From Halichoerus grypus (lineage: Eukaryota; Chordata; Mammalia; Carnivora; Phocidae): a stretch of 64,000 nucleotides of DNA. The stretch lies in assembly GCF_964656455.1 (NCBI RefSeq), contig NC_135716.1, positions 82,362,484 to 82,426,483 of the forward strand. The letters are read 5' to 3'. Positions 1 through 12,471 of the stretch are shown piece by piece (the stretch's first letter is position 1; every line of letters begins with the position of its first letter). Position numbers and translations under genes: made by a program. The notes under the pieces are model-generated. The model was not told the DNA's origin, ran no database searches, and saw nothing but the letters and a program-made list of their open reading frames with translations.

Positions 1-1638
1 TGTACCGGCCTGTCTCTCCCCAGATATTACAAAATGGAAACCGTCCCCAGGCGCTCAGCCACAGTACACCCTAAACTGCTTCGCCCACAGAGAGGTCGAC
101 GGTAGCTAAAGCACGGTTTCTCGACAGTGTTGTTTCTTCGAGTTAGAACGCTAGCTATTAGACTTCCATGCAAAAGTGGGGCTGCCGTGCTAGCTTGATG
201 AAACACATGGGGAGTCATGTTCTGCCTTTCACTGGGGCCTGAGTCTCACTCGCAAAAAGCTTTGGACTCGCTTGCAGTGCTCTCACGCACGCACACAACA
301 AAATGCTGCCACCCTCAGGAGCAGCTGTTTTACCTGCAGCACAGGCTCTCAACCGAGTTTCTCCTTCGAGGTAGGTGGCTGTGTTTAAGCTGCCACACAC
401 ACCCTGGGCAACGGTCCTAGCCCCATAACCATGATGTGAGTTGAGAGCTGCCTTCTGTACCGGCCTGTCTCTCCCCCGATATTACGATATTGAAACCGTC
501 CCCAGGCTCTCAGCCACAGTACACCCTAAACTGCTTCGCCCACAGAGAGGTCGACGGTAGCTAAAGCACGGTTTCTCTACTGTGTAGTTTCTTCGTGTTA
601 GAACGCTAGCTATTAGACTTCCATGCAAATGTGGGGCTGCCGTGCTAGCTTGGTCAAACACATGGGGAGTCGTGTTCTGCCTTTCGCTGGGGCCTGAGTC
701 TCACTCGCAAAAAGCTTTGGACTCCCTTGCAGTGCTCTCACGCACGCACACAACAAAATGCTGCCACCCTCAGGAGCAGCTGCTTTACCTGAAGCACAGG
801 CTCTCAACCGAGTTTTTCCTTCGAGTTAGGTGGCTTCATTTAAGCCTGCACACACACCCTGGGCAACGGTCCTAGCCCCATAACCATGATGTGGGTTGAG
901 AGCTGCCCTCTGTACCGGCCTGTCTCTTCCCCGATATTACGATATTGAAACCGTCCCCAGGCTCTCAGCCACAGTACACCCTAAACTGCTTCGCCCACAG
1001 AGAGGTCGACAGTAGCTAAAGCACGGTTTCTCTACAGTGTTGTTTCTTCCAGTTAGAAAGCTAGCTATGAGACTTCCATTCAAAAGTGTGGCTGTAGTAA
1101 TACTTTCATGGAACATGTGGGGAGTGATGTTCTGGCTTCTTGCAGGGCCTGGGTCTCACAAGGAAAATGGTTTTGGACTCACTTGCTGTGCACTCACGCA
1201 TGCACACCACACAATGCGTCCACCCTGAGGCCTGGCTATTTTAGCCTAACCAGGAATTCCCTACAGAGTTGTTCCTTTGACTTAGGTGGTTGGCTTATGG
1301 CCTGCAGGCACACCCGGGGCAGCGGTACTAGCCTCATAAACAGGAGGTGAGTTGAGAGCTGCCTTGCGGACTGGCCTGTTTCTCACTCCATTTCACGTAT
1401 GGGACCCTTTCCCCGGTCTCTCCTACAAGAGCACTATACAACTCCTGCGGCTTCAGGAACGGCAATGCTGGCTAAAGCGCAGTAACACTACAGCATTGAT
1501 TCTTGGTGTTAGTAGCCTGGTAGGCGAATGAGCTACTGCTGGGATTCTTTACAGGCTTGTTTCTTCCCAGTCAGTGTCGAGCACATAGCATTCCAAGCAC
1601 ACATGGAGCAGTAGTGTTAGCTTCAGGTAGCAAGAGCT
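1..1638. repeat. Partial HOR block: A-B-C-D (left-truncated)
   Basis: The window opens about 13 bases into an A monomer (to 442), followed by B (443-897), C (898-1353) and D (1354-1638). C is the C1 subtype (GTAGTAATACTTTC, then GGAGTGATGTTCTGG). The upstream E monomer would lie left of the window. The missing-middle junction of D lies near 1520-1545. Confidence 0.93.
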
Positions 1639-4200
1639 GAGTCCAGAGGTGCCTTGTGCCCGGACCTATTTCTCCCTTGGTTTCACGTATGGAACCTGTT
1701 CCCCAGGCTCTCAGCCACGGTACTCCGTGTAATGCTTCCTCCGTCTAGAGGTCGACGGTAGCTAAAGCACGGTTTCTCTACAGTGTTGTTTCTTCGAGTT
1801 AGAACACTAGCTGTTAGACTTCTATGCAAAAGTGGGGCTGCCGAGCTAGCGTGATGAAACACATGGGGAGTCGTGTTCTGCCTTTCGCTGGGGCCTGAGT
1901 CTCACTCGCAAAAAGCTTTGGACTCCCTTGCAGTGCTCTCACGCAGGCACACAACAAAATGCTTCCACCCTCAGGAGCAGCTCTTTTACCTGCAGCACAG
2001 GCTTTCTACCGAGTTTTTCCTTCGAGTTAGGTGACTGTGTTTAAGCCTGCACACACACCATGGTCAACGGAACTAGCCCCATAACCATGTAGTGAGTTGA
2101 GAGCTGCCCTCTGTACCGGCCTGTCTCTCCCCAGATATTACAAAATGGAAACCGCCCCCAGGCGCTCAGCCACAGTACACCCTAAACTGCTTCGCCCACA
2201 GAGAGGTCGACGGGAGCTAAAGAACGGTTTCTCTACTGTGTAGTTTCTTCGTGTTAGAACGCTAGCTCTTAGAATTCCATGCAAAAGTGGGGCTGCCGTG
2301 CTAGCTTGATGAAACACATGGGGAGTCATGTTCTGCCTTTCACTGGGGCCTGAGTCTCACTCGCAAAAAGCTTTGGACTCCCTTGCAGTGCTCTCACGCA
2401 CGCACACAACAAAATGCTGCCACCCTCAGGAGCAGCTATTTTACCTGCAGCACAGGCTTTCTACCGAGTTTTTCCTTCGAGTTAGGTGGCTGTGTTTAAG
2501 CCTGCACACACACCATGGTCAACGGAACTAGCCCCATAACCATGTAGTGAGTTGAGAGCTGCCCTCTGTACCGGCCTGTCTCTCCCCAGATATTACAAAA
2601 TGGAAACCGCCCCCAGGCGCTCAGCCACAGTACACCCTAAACTGCTTCGCCCACAGAGAGGTCGACGGTAGCTAAAGCACGGTTTCTCTACAGTGTTGTT
2701 TCTTCGAGTTAGAACGCTAGCTATGAGACTTCCATGCAAAAGTGGGGCTGCCGTGCTAGCTTGATGAAACACATGGGGAGTCATGTTCTGCCTTTCACTG
2801 GGGCCTGAGTCTCACTCGCAAAAAGCTTTGGACTCGCTTGCAGTGCTCTCACGCACGCACACAACAAAATCCTGCCACCCTCAGGAGCAGCTGTTTTACC
2901 TGCAGCACAGGCTCTCAACCGAGTTTCTCCTTCGAGGTAGGTGGCTGTGTTTAAGCTGCCACACACACCCTGGGCAACGGTCCTAGCCCCATAACCATGA
3001 TGTGAGTTGAGAGCTGCCTTCTGTACCGGCCTGTCTCTCCCCCGATATTACGATATTGAAACCGCCCCAGGCTCTCAGCCACAGTACACCCTAAACTGCT
3101 TCGCCCACAGAGAGGTCGACGGTAGCTAAAGCACGGTTTCTCTACAGTGTTGTTTCTTCGAGTTAGAACGCTAGCTATTAGACTTCCATGCAAATGTGGG
3201 GCTGCCGTGCTAGCTTGGTCAAACACATGGGGAGTCGTGTTCTGCCTTTCGCTGGGGCCTGAGTCTCACCGCAAAAAGCTTTGGACTCCCTTGCAGTGTT
3301 CTCCCGCACGCACACAACAAAATGCTGCCACCCTCAGGAGCAGGTGCTTTACCTGAAGCACAGGCTCTCAACCGAGTTTTTCCTTCGAGTTAGGTGGCTT
3401 CATTTAAGCATACACACACCCTGGGCAACGGTCCTAGCCCCATAAACATGATGTGGGTTGAGAGCTGCCCTCTGTACCGGCCTGTCTCTCCCCCGATATT
3501 ACGATATTGAAACCGTCCCCAGGCTCTCAGCCACAGTACACCCTAAACTGCTTCGCCCACAGAGAGGTCGACAGTAGCTAAAGCACGGTTTCTCTACAGT
3601 GTTGTTTCTTCCAGTTAGAAAGCTAGCTATTAGACTTCCATTCAAAAGTGTGGCTGTAGTAATACTTTCATGGAGCATGTGGGGAGTCGTGTTCTGGCTT
3701 CTTTCAGGGCCTGGGTCTCACAAGGAAAATGGTTTTGGACTCACTTGCTGTGCACTCACGCATGCACACCACACAATGCGTCCACCCTGAGGCCTGGCTA
3801 TTTTAGCCTAACCAGGAATTCCCTACAGAGTTGTTCCTTTGACTTAGGTGGTTGGCTTATGGCCTGCAGGCACACCCGGGGCAGCGGTACTAGCCTCATA
3901 AACAAGAGGTGAGTTGAGAGCTGCCTTCCGCACCGGCCTGTTTCTCACTCCATTTCACGTATGGGACCCTTTCCCCGGTCTCTCCTACACGAGCACTATA
4001 CAACTCCTGCGGCTTCAGGAACGGCAATGCTGGCTAAAGCGCAGTAACACTACAGCATGGATTCTTGGTGTTCGTAGCCTGGTAGGCGAATGAGCTGCAG
4101 CTGGGATTCTTTATAGGCTTGTTTCTTCCCAGTCAGTGTCGAGCACATAGCATTCCAAGCACACATGGAGCAGTAGTGTTAGCTTCAGGTAGCAAGAGCT
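1639..4200. repeat. HOR block, 6 monomers: E-(A/B/A/E)-A-B*-C-D
   Basis: This 2,562 bp block has one monomer more than the canonical unit. The extra monomer (about 2099-2553) is a mosaic. It starts like A (CAGATATTACAAAATGG), takes the B-type CTACTGTGTAGTTTC segment, returns to A around GTCATGTTCTGCC, and ends like E (CACACCATGGTCAACGG). The B* copy carries small deletions (GCCCCAGG, CTCACCGC). The C copy mixes C1 (TAATACTTTC) and C2 (GGGGAGTCGTG) markers. Confidence 0.9.
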
Positions 4201-6309
4201 GAGTCCAGAGGTGCCTTGTGCCCGGACCTATTTCTCCCTTGGTTTCACGTATGGAACCCGTTCCCCAGGCTCTCAGCCACGGTACTCCGTGTAATGCTTC
4301 CTCTGTCTAGAGGTCGACGGTAGCTAAAGCACGGTTTCTCTACAGTGTTCTTTCTTCGAGTTAGAACACTAGGTGTTAGACTTCTATGCAAAAGTGGGGC
4401 TGCCGTGCTAGCGTGATGAATCATATGGGGAGTCGTGTTCTGCCTTTCGCTGGGGCCTGAGTCTCACTCGCAAAAAGCTTTGGACTCCCTTGCAGTGCTC
4501 TCACGCAGGCACACAACAAAATGCTTCCACCCTCAGGAGCAGCTCTTTTACCTGCAGCACAGGCTTTCTACCGAGTTTTTCCTTCGAGTTAGGTGGCTGT
4601 GTTTAAGCCTGCACACACACCATGGTCAACGGAACTAGCCCCATAACCATGTTGTGAGTTGAGAGCTGCCCTCTGTACCGGCCTGTCTCTCCCCAGATAT
4701 TACAAAATGGAAACCGCCCCCAGGCGCTCAGCCACAGTACACCCTAAACTGCTTCGCCCACAGAGAGGTCGACGGTAGCTAAAGCACGGTTTCTCTACAC
4801 TGTTGTTTCTTCGAGTTAGAACGCTAGCTATGAGACTTCCATGCAAAAGCGGGGCTGCCGTGCTAGCTTGATGAAACACATGGGGAGTCATGTTCTGCCT
4901 TTCAATGGGGCCTGAGTCTCACTCGCAAAAAGCTTTGGACTCGCTTGCAGTGCTCTCACGCACGCACACAACAAAATGCTGCCACCCTCAGGAGCAGCTG
5001 TTTTACCTGCAGCACAGGCTCTCAACCGAGTTTCTCCTTCGAGGAAGGTGGCTGTGTTTAAGCTGCCACACACACCCTGGGTATCGGTCCTAGCCCCGTA
5101 ACCATGATGTGAGTTGAGAGTTGTCTTCTGTACCGGCCTGTCTCTCCCCCGAAATTACGATATTGAAACCGCCCCAGGCTCTCAGCCACAGTACACCCTA
5201 AACTGCTTCGCCCACAGAGAGGTCGACGGTAGCTAAAGCACGGTTTCTCTACAGTGTTGTTTCTTCGAGTTAGAACGCTAGCTATTAGACTTCCATGCAA
5301 ATGTGGGGCTGCCGTGCTAGCTTGGTCAAACACATGGGGAGTCGTGTACTGCCTTTCGCTGGGGCCTGAGTCTCACCGCAAAAAGCTTTGGACTCCCTTG
5401 CAGTGTTCTCACGCACGCACACAACAAAATGCTGCCACCCTCAGGAGCAGGTGCTTTACCTGAAGCACAGGCTCTCAACCGAGTTTTTCCTTCGAGTTAG
5501 GTGGCTTCATTTAAGCCTGCACACACACCCTGGGCAACGGTCCTAGCCCCATAAACATGATGTGGGTTGAGAGCTGCCCTCTGTACCGGCCTGTCTCTCC
5601 CCCGATATTACGATATTGAAACCGTCCCCAGGCTCTCAGCCACAGTACACCCTAAACTGCTTCGCCCACAGAGAGGTCGACAGTAGCTAAAGCACGGTTT
5701 CTCTACAGTGTTGTTTCTTCCAGTTAGAAAGGTAGCTATTAGACTTCCATTCAAAAGTGTGGCCGTAGTTCTAGTTTCATGGAGCAAGTGGGGAGTCGTG
5801 TTCTGGCTTCTTTCAGGGCCTGGGTCTCACAAGGAAAATGGTTTTGGACTCACTTGCTGTGCACTCACGCATGCACACCACACAATGCGTCCACCCTGAG
5901 GCATGGCTATTTTAGGCGAAGCAGGAATTCCCTACAGAGTTGTTCCTTTGACTTCGGTGGTTGGCTTATGGCCTGCAGGGACACCCGGGGCAGCGGTACT
6001 AGCCTCATAAACAAGAGGTGAGTTGAGAGCTGCCTTCCGCACCGGCCTGTTTCTCACTCCATTTCACGTATGGGACCCTTTCCCCGGTCTCTCCTACACG
6101 AGCACTATACAACTCCTGCGGCTTCAGGAACGGCAATGCTGGCTAAAGCGCAGTAACACTACAGCATTGATTCTTGGTGTTAGTAGCCTGGTAGGCGAAT
6201 GAGCTGCAGCTGGGATTCTTTATAGGCTTGTTTCTTCCCAGTCAGTGTCGAGCACATAGCATTCCAAGCACACATGGAGCAGTAGTGTTAGCTTCAGGTA
6301 GCAAGAGCT
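4201..6309. repeat. Canonical HOR block: E-A-B*-C-D
   Basis: A 2,109 bp five-monomer unit. B* carries GAAATTACG, GCCCCAGG and CTCACCGC variants that recur near 23.2 kb. C is subtype C2 (GTAGTTCTAGTTTC) with the unusual GCAGGGACACC and CTTCGGTGG tail, also shared with the 23.9-24.1 kb copy. Confidence 0.92.
5058..6215. repeat. Segmental duplication of ~1.16 kb, copy 1
   Basis: It matches about 23128-24285 (offset about 18,070). It covers a B* monomer, a C2 monomer with GCAGGGACACC and CTTCGGTGG, and most of D. Around nine differences were seen, so it is older or less homogenised than the larger duplications. Confidence 0.8.
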
Positions 6310-7961
6310 GAGTCCAGAGGTGCCTTGTGCCCGGACCTATTTCTCCCTTGGTTTCACGTATGGAACCCGTTCCCCAGGCTCTCAGCCACGGTACTCCGTG
6401 TAATGCTTCCTCCGTCTAGAGGTCGACGGTAGCTAAAGCACGGTTTCTCTACAGTGTTGTTTCTTCGAGTTAGAACACTAGGTGTTAGACTTCTATGCAA
6501 AAGTGGGGCTGCCGTGCTAGCGTGATGAAACACATGGGGAGTCGTGTTCTGCCTTTCACTGGGGCCTGAGTCTCACTCGCAAAAAGCTTTGGACTCCCTT
6601 GCAGTGCTCTCACGCAGGCACACAACAAAATGCTTGCACCCTCAGGAGCAGCTCTTTTACCTGCAGCACAGGCTTTCTACCGAGTTTTTCCTTCGAGTTA
6701 GGTGGCTGTGTTTAAGCCTGCACACACACCATGGTCAACGGAACTAGCCCCATAACCATGTAGTGAGTTGAGAGCTGCCCTCTGTACCGGCCTGTCTCTC
6801 CCCAGATATTACAAAATGGAAACCGCCCCCAGGCGCTCAGCCACAGTACACCCTAAACTGCTTCGCCCACAGAGAGGTCGACGGTAGCTAAAGCACGGTT
6901 TCTCTACAGTGTTGTTTCTTCGAGTTAGAACGCTAGCTATGAGACTTCCATGCAAAAGTGGGGCTGCCGTGCTAGCTTGATGAAACACATGGGGAGTCAT
7001 GTTCTGCCTTTCACTGGGGCCTGAGTCTCACTCGCAAAAAGCTTTGGACTCGCTTGCAGTGCTCTCACGCACGCACACAACAAAATGCTGCCACCCTCAG
7101 GAGCAGCTGTTTTACCTGCAGCACAGGCTCTCAACCGAGTTTCTCCTTCGAGGTAGGTGGCTTCATTTAAGCCTGCACACACACCCTGGGCAACGGTCCT
7201 AGCCCCATAACCATGATGTGGGTTGAGAGCTGCCCTCTGTACCGGCCTATCTCTCCCCCGATATTACGATATTGAAACCGTCCCCAGGCTCTCAGCCACA
7301 GTACACCCTAAACTGCTTCGCCCACAGAGAGGTCGACAGTATCTAAAGCACGGTTTCTCTACAGTGTTGTTTCTTCCAGTTAGAAAGCTAGCTATTAGAC
7401 TTCCATTCAAAAGTGTGGCCGTAGTTCTAGTTTCATGGAGCAAGTGGGGAGTCGTGTTCTGGCTTCTTTCAGGGCCTGGGTCTCACAAGGAAAATGGTTT
7501 TGGACTCACTTGCTGTGCACTCACGCATGCACACCACACAATGCGTCCACCCTGAGGCATGGCTATTTTAGGCGAAGCAGGAATTCCCTATAGAATTGTT
7601 CCTTTGACTTAGGTGGTTGGCTTATGGCCTGCAGGCACACCCGGGGCAGCGGTACTAGCCTCATAAACAAGAGGTGAATTGAGAGCTGCCTTGCGGACCG
7701 GCCGGTTTCTCACTCCATTTCACGTATGGGACCCTTTCCCCGGTCTCTCCTACAAGAGCACTATACAACTCCTGCGGCTTCAGGAACGGCAATGCTGGCT
7801 AAAGCGCAGTAACACTACAGCATTGATTCTTGGTGTTAGTAGCCTGGTAGGCGAATGAGCTGCAGCTGGGATTCTTTACAGGCTTGTTTCTTCCCAGTGT
7901 CGAGCACATAGCATTCCCAGCACACATGGAGCAGTAGTGTTAGGTTCAGGTAGCAAGAGCT
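6310..7961. repeat. HOR block, 4 monomers: E-(A/B)-C-D
   Basis: At 1,652 bp this block lacks one monomer. The second monomer is a fusion. It is A-like up to CTCCTTCGAGGTAGGTGG near 7158, then B-like (CTTCATTTAAGCC, ending GTGGGTT), and leads directly into C2. Its D copy (ending 7961) lacks a CAGT tetranucleotide near 7898. Confidence 0.9.
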
Positions 7962-9162
7962 GAGTCCAGAGGTGCCTTGTGCCCGGACCTATTTCTCCCT
8001 TGGTTTCACGTATGGAACCCGTTCCCCAGGCTCTCAGCCACGGTACTCCGTGTAATGCTTCCTCCGTCTAGAGGTCGACGATAGCTAAAGCACGGTTTCT
8101 CTACAGTGTTGTTTCTTCGAGTTAGAACACTAGGTGTTAGACTTCTATGCAAAAGTGGGGCTGCCGTGCTAGCGTGATGAAACACATGGGGAGTCGTGTT
8201 CTGCCTTTCGCTGGGGCCTGAGTCTCACTCGCAAAAAGCTTTGGACTCCCTTGCAGTGCTCTCACGCACGCACACAACAAAATGCTGTCACCGTCAGGAG
8301 CAGCTGCTTTACCTGAAGCACAGGCACTCAACCGAGTTTCTCCTTCAATGTAGGTGGCTGTGTTTAAGCTGCCACACACAATCTGGGTAACGGTCCTAGC
8401 CCCATAACGATGATGTGGGTTGAGAGCTGCCTTCTGTACCGGCCTGTCTCTCCCCCGATACTACGATATTGAAACCGTCCCCAGGCTCTCAGCCACAGTA
8501 CACCCTAAACTGCTTCGCCCACAGAGAGGTCGACAGTAGCTAAAGCACGGTTTCTCTACAGTGTTGTTTCTTCCAGTTAGAAAGCTAGCTATTAGACTTC
8601 CATTCAAAAGTGTGGCCGTAGTACTAGTTTCATGGAACAAGTGGGGAGTCGTGTTCTGGCTTCTTTCAGGGCCTGGGTCTCACAAGGAAAATGGTTTTGG
8701 ACTCACTTGCTGTGCACTCACGCATGCACACCACACAATGCGTCCACCCTGAGGCATGGCTATTTTAGCCGAAGCAGGAATTCCCTACAGAGTTGTTCCT
8801 TTGACTTAGGTGGTTGGCTTATGGCCTGCAGGCACACCCGGGGCAGCAGTACGAGCCTCATACACAAGAGGTGAGTTGAGAGCTGCCTTCCGCACCGGCC
8901 TGTTTCTCACTCCATTTCAAGTATGGGACCCTTTCCCCGGTCTCTCATACACGAGCACTATACAACTCCTGCGGCTTCAGGAACGGCAATGTTGGCTAAA
9001 GCGCAGTAACACTACAGCATTGATTCTTGGTGTTAGTAGCCTGGTAGGCGAATGAGCTGCAGCTGGGATTCTTTACAGGCTTGTTTCTTCCCAGTCAGTG
9101 TCGAGCACATAGAATTCCAAGCACACATGGAGCAGTAGTGTTAGCTTCAGGTAGCAAGAGCT
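7962..9162. repeat. HOR block, 3 monomers: (E/B/A)-C-D
   Basis: A 1,201 bp block in which a single composite monomer replaces E, A and B. It starts as E, switches to B-like CTGCTTTACCTGAAGC near 8304, and ends with an A-like CTCCTTCAATGTAGG segment but the B-type GTGGGTT terminus. C is C2-like with GTAGTACTAGTTTC. Confidence 0.9.
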
Positions 9163-11270
9163 GAGTCCAGAGGTGCCTTGTGCCCGGACCTATTTCTCCC
9201 TTTGTTTCACGTATGGAACCCGTTCCCCAGGCTCTCAGCCACGGTACTCCGTGTAATGCTTCCTCCGTCTAGAGGTCGACGGTAGCTAAAGCACGGTTTC
9301 TCTACAGTGTTGTTTCTTCGAGTTAGAACACTAGGTGTTAGACTTCTATGCAAAAGTGGGGCTGCCGTACTAGCGTGATGAAACACATGGGGAGTCGTGT
9401 TCTGCCTTTCGCTGGGGCCTGAGTCTCACTCGCAAAAAGCTTTGGACTCCCTTGCTGTGCTCTCACGCAGGCACACAACAAAATGCTTCCACCCTAAGGA
9501 GCAGCTCTTTTACCTGCAGCACAGTCTTTCTACCGAGTTTTTCCTTCGAGTTAGGTGGCTGTGTTTAAGCCTGCACACACACCATGGTCATCGGAACTAG
9601 CCCCATAACCATGTAGTGAGTTGAGAGCTGCCCTCTGTACCGGCCTGTGTCTCCCCAGATATTACAAAATGGAAACCGTCCCCAGGCGCTCAGCCACAAA
9701 ACACCCTAAACTGCTTCGCCCACAGAGAGGTCGACGGTAGCTAAAGCACGGTTTCTCTACAGTGTTGTTTCTTCGAGTTAGAACGCTAGCTATGAGACTT
9801 CCATGCAAAAGTGGGGCTGCCGTGCTAGCTTGATGAAACACATGGCGAGTCATGTTCTGCCTTTCACTGGGGCCTGAGTCTCACTCGCAAAAAGCTTTGG
9901 ACTCGCTTGCAGTGCTCTCACGCACGCACACAACAAAATGCTGCCACCCTCAGGAGCAGCTGTTTTACCTGCAGCACAGGCTCTCAACCGAGTTTCTCCT
10001 TCGAGGTAGGTGGCTGTGTTTAAGGTGCCACACACACCCTGGGTAACGGTCCTAGCCCCATAACCATGATGTGAGTTGAGAGCTGCCTTCTGTACCGGCC
10101 TGTCTCTCCCCCGATATTACGATAGTGAAACCGTCCCCAGGCTCTCAGCCACAGTACACCCTAAACTGCTTCGCCCACAGAGAGGTCGACGGTAGCTAAA
10201 GCACGGTTTCTCTACTGTGTAGTTTCTTCGTGTTAGAACGCTAGCTATTAGACTTCCATGCAAATGTGGGGCTGCCGTGCTAGCTTGGTCAAACACATGG
10301 GGAGTCGTGTTCTGCCTTTCGCTGGGGCCTGAGTCTCACTCGCAAAAAGCTTTGGACTCGCTTGCAGTGCTCTCACGCACGCACACAACAAAATGCTGCC
10401 ACCCTCAGGAGCAGCTGCTTTACCTGAAGCACAGGCTCTCAACCGAGTTTTTCCTTCGAGTTAGGTGGCTTCATTTAAGCCTACACACACCCTGGGCAAC
10501 GGTCCTAGCCCCATAAATATGATGTGGGTTGAGAGCTGCCCTCTGTACCGGCTTGTCTCTCCCCGATATTACGATGTTGAAACCGTCCCCAGGCTCTCAG
10601 CCACAGTACACCCTAAACTGCTTCGCCCACAGAGAGGTCGACAGTAGCTAAAGCACGGTTTCTCTACAGTGTTGTTTCTTCCAGTTAGAAAGCTAGCTAT
10701 TAGACTTCCATTCAAAAGTGTGGCTGTAGTAATACTTTCATGGAACATGTGGGGAGTGATGTTCTGGCTTCTTTCAGGGCCTGGGTCTCACAAGGAAAAT
10801 GGTTTTGGACTCACTTGCTGTGCACTCACGCATGCACACCACACAATGCGTCCACCCTGAGGCCTGGCTATTTTAGCCGAAGCAGGAATTCCCTACAGAG
10901 TTGTTCCTTTGACTTAGGTGGTTGGCTTATGGCCTGCAGGCACACCCGGGGCAGCGGTACTAGCCTCATAAACAGGAGGTGCGTTGAGAGCTGCCTTCCG
11001 CACCGGCCTGTTTCTCACTCCATTTCACGTATGGGACCCTTTCCCCGGTCTCTCATACACGAGCACTATACAACTCCTGCGGCTTCAGGAACGGCAATGC
11101 TGGCTAAAGCGCAGTAACACTACAGCATTGATTCTTGGTGTTAGTAGCCTGGTAGGCGAATGAGCTGCAGCTGGGATTCTTTACAGGCTTGTTTCTTCCC
11201 AGTCAGTGTCGAGCACATAGCATTCCAAGCACACATGGAGCAGTAGTGTTAGCTTCAGGTAGCAAGAGCT
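9163..11270. repeat. Canonical HOR block: E-A-B-C-D
   Basis: A 2,108 bp five-monomer unit. The B end and C start carry a distinctive haplotype (AAGCCTACACACACC, ATAAATATGATG, GGCTTGTCTCTCCCCG, ACGATGTTG at about 10480-10575). It is repeated at about 36860-36955 and, in slightly altered form, at about 29172-29270. C is subtype C1. Confidence 0.93.
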
Positions 11271-12471
11271 GAGTCCAGAGGTGCCTTGTGCCCGGACCTA
11301 TTCCTCCCTTTGTTTCACGTATGGAACCCGTTCCCCAGGCTCTCAGCCACGATACTACGTATAATGCTTCCTCCGTCTAGAGGTCGACGGTAGCTAAAGC
11401 ACGGTTTCTCTACAGTGTTGTTTCTTCGAGTTAGAACACTAGGTGTTAGACTTCTATGCAAAAGTGGGGCTGCCGTGCTAGCGTGATGAAACACATGGGG
11501 AGTCGTGTTCTGCCTTTCGCTGGGGCCTGAGTCTCACTCGCAAAAAGCTTTGGACTCCCTTGCAGTGCTCTCACGCACGCACACAACAAAATGCTGCCAC
11601 CCTCAGGAGCAGCTGTTTTACCTGCAGCACAGGCTCTCAACCGAGTTTCTCCTTCGAGGTAGGCGGCTGTGTTTAAGCTGCCACACACACCCTGGGCAAC
11701 GGTCCTAGCCCCATAATCATGATGTGAGTTGAGAGCTGCCTTCTGTACCGGCCTGTCTCTCCCCCGATATTACGATAGTGAAACCGTCCCCAGGCTCTCA
11801 GCCACAGTACACCCTAAACTGCTTCGCCCACAGAGAGGTCGACGGTAGCTAAAGCACGGTTTCTCTACTGTGTAGTTTCTTCGTGTTAGAACGCTAGCTA
11901 TTAGACTTCCATTCAAAAGTGTGGCCGTAGTTCTAGTTTCATGGAGCAAGTGGGGAGTCGTGTTCTGGCTTCTTTCAGGGCCTGGGTCTCATAAGGAAAA
12001 TGGTTTTGGACTCACTTGCTGTGCACTCACGCATGCACACCACACAATGCGTCCACCCTGAGGCCTGGCTATTTTAGCCTAACCAGGAATTCCCTACAGA
12101 GTTGTTCCTTTGACTTAGGTGGTTGGCTTATGGCCTGCAGGCACAACCGGGGCAGCGGTACTAGCCTCATAAACAGGAGGTGAGTTGAGAGCTGCCTTCT
12201 GCACCGGCCTGTTTCTCACTCCATTTCACGTATGGGACCCTTTCCCCGGTCTCTCCTACATGAGCACTATACAACTCCTGCGGCTTCAGGAACGGCAATG
12301 CTGGCTAAAGAGCAGTAACACTACAGCATTGATTCTTGGTGTTAGTAGCCTGGTAGGCGAATGAGCTGCAGCTGGGATTCTTTACAGGCTTGTTTCTTCC
12401 CAGTCAGTGTCGAGCACATAGCATTCCAAGCACACATGGAGCAGTAGTGTTAGCTTCAGGTAGCAAGAGTT
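11271..12471. repeat. HOR block, 3 monomers: (E/A)-(B/C)-D
   Basis: A 1,201 bp block with two successive fusions. E switches to A in the 11520-11600 interval. B, with its CTACTGTGTAGTTTC segment, switches to C2 between about 11890 and 11915. The A part carries GTAGGCGG in place of the usual GTAGGTGG. Confidence 0.9.
11652..11668 (+). other. CENP-B-box-like motif (best match, 8 of 9 core bases)
   Basis: The 17-mer cTTCGaggtAggCGGCt is compared with the known core NTTCGNNNNANNCGGGN. Only the last core G is a C. Most A copies have TGGC here and most B and E copies have agttAggTGGC (7 of 9). Binding is not shown; this is motif resemblance only. Confidence 0.35.

Noticed and set aside
290..306. 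CACGCACGCACACAACA stretch as a microsatellite locus
   Set aside because: It is a fixed part of each monomer with little length variation, not an independent repeat.
217..420. Recurrent 67-codon open frame beginning Met-Phe-Cys-Leu-Ser, present in most A, B and E monomers
   Set aside because: It repeats with the satellite period, overlaps equally long frames on the opposite strand, is broken by 1-2 base indels in several copies, and is absent from C and D. No promoter, splice or codon-use evidence supports translation.
1235..1260. AT-rich GGCTATTTTAG in C as a TATA-like promoter
   Set aside because: It is a short, isolated match with no accompanying element, and it varies with the C1/C2 tail type. 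It does not support a promoter call.
1354..1638. D monomer as an inserted mobile element
   Set aside because: D aligns end-to-end with the monomer family apart from one internal gap. It has no terminal inverted repeats or target-site duplication, so it is a deleted monomer.
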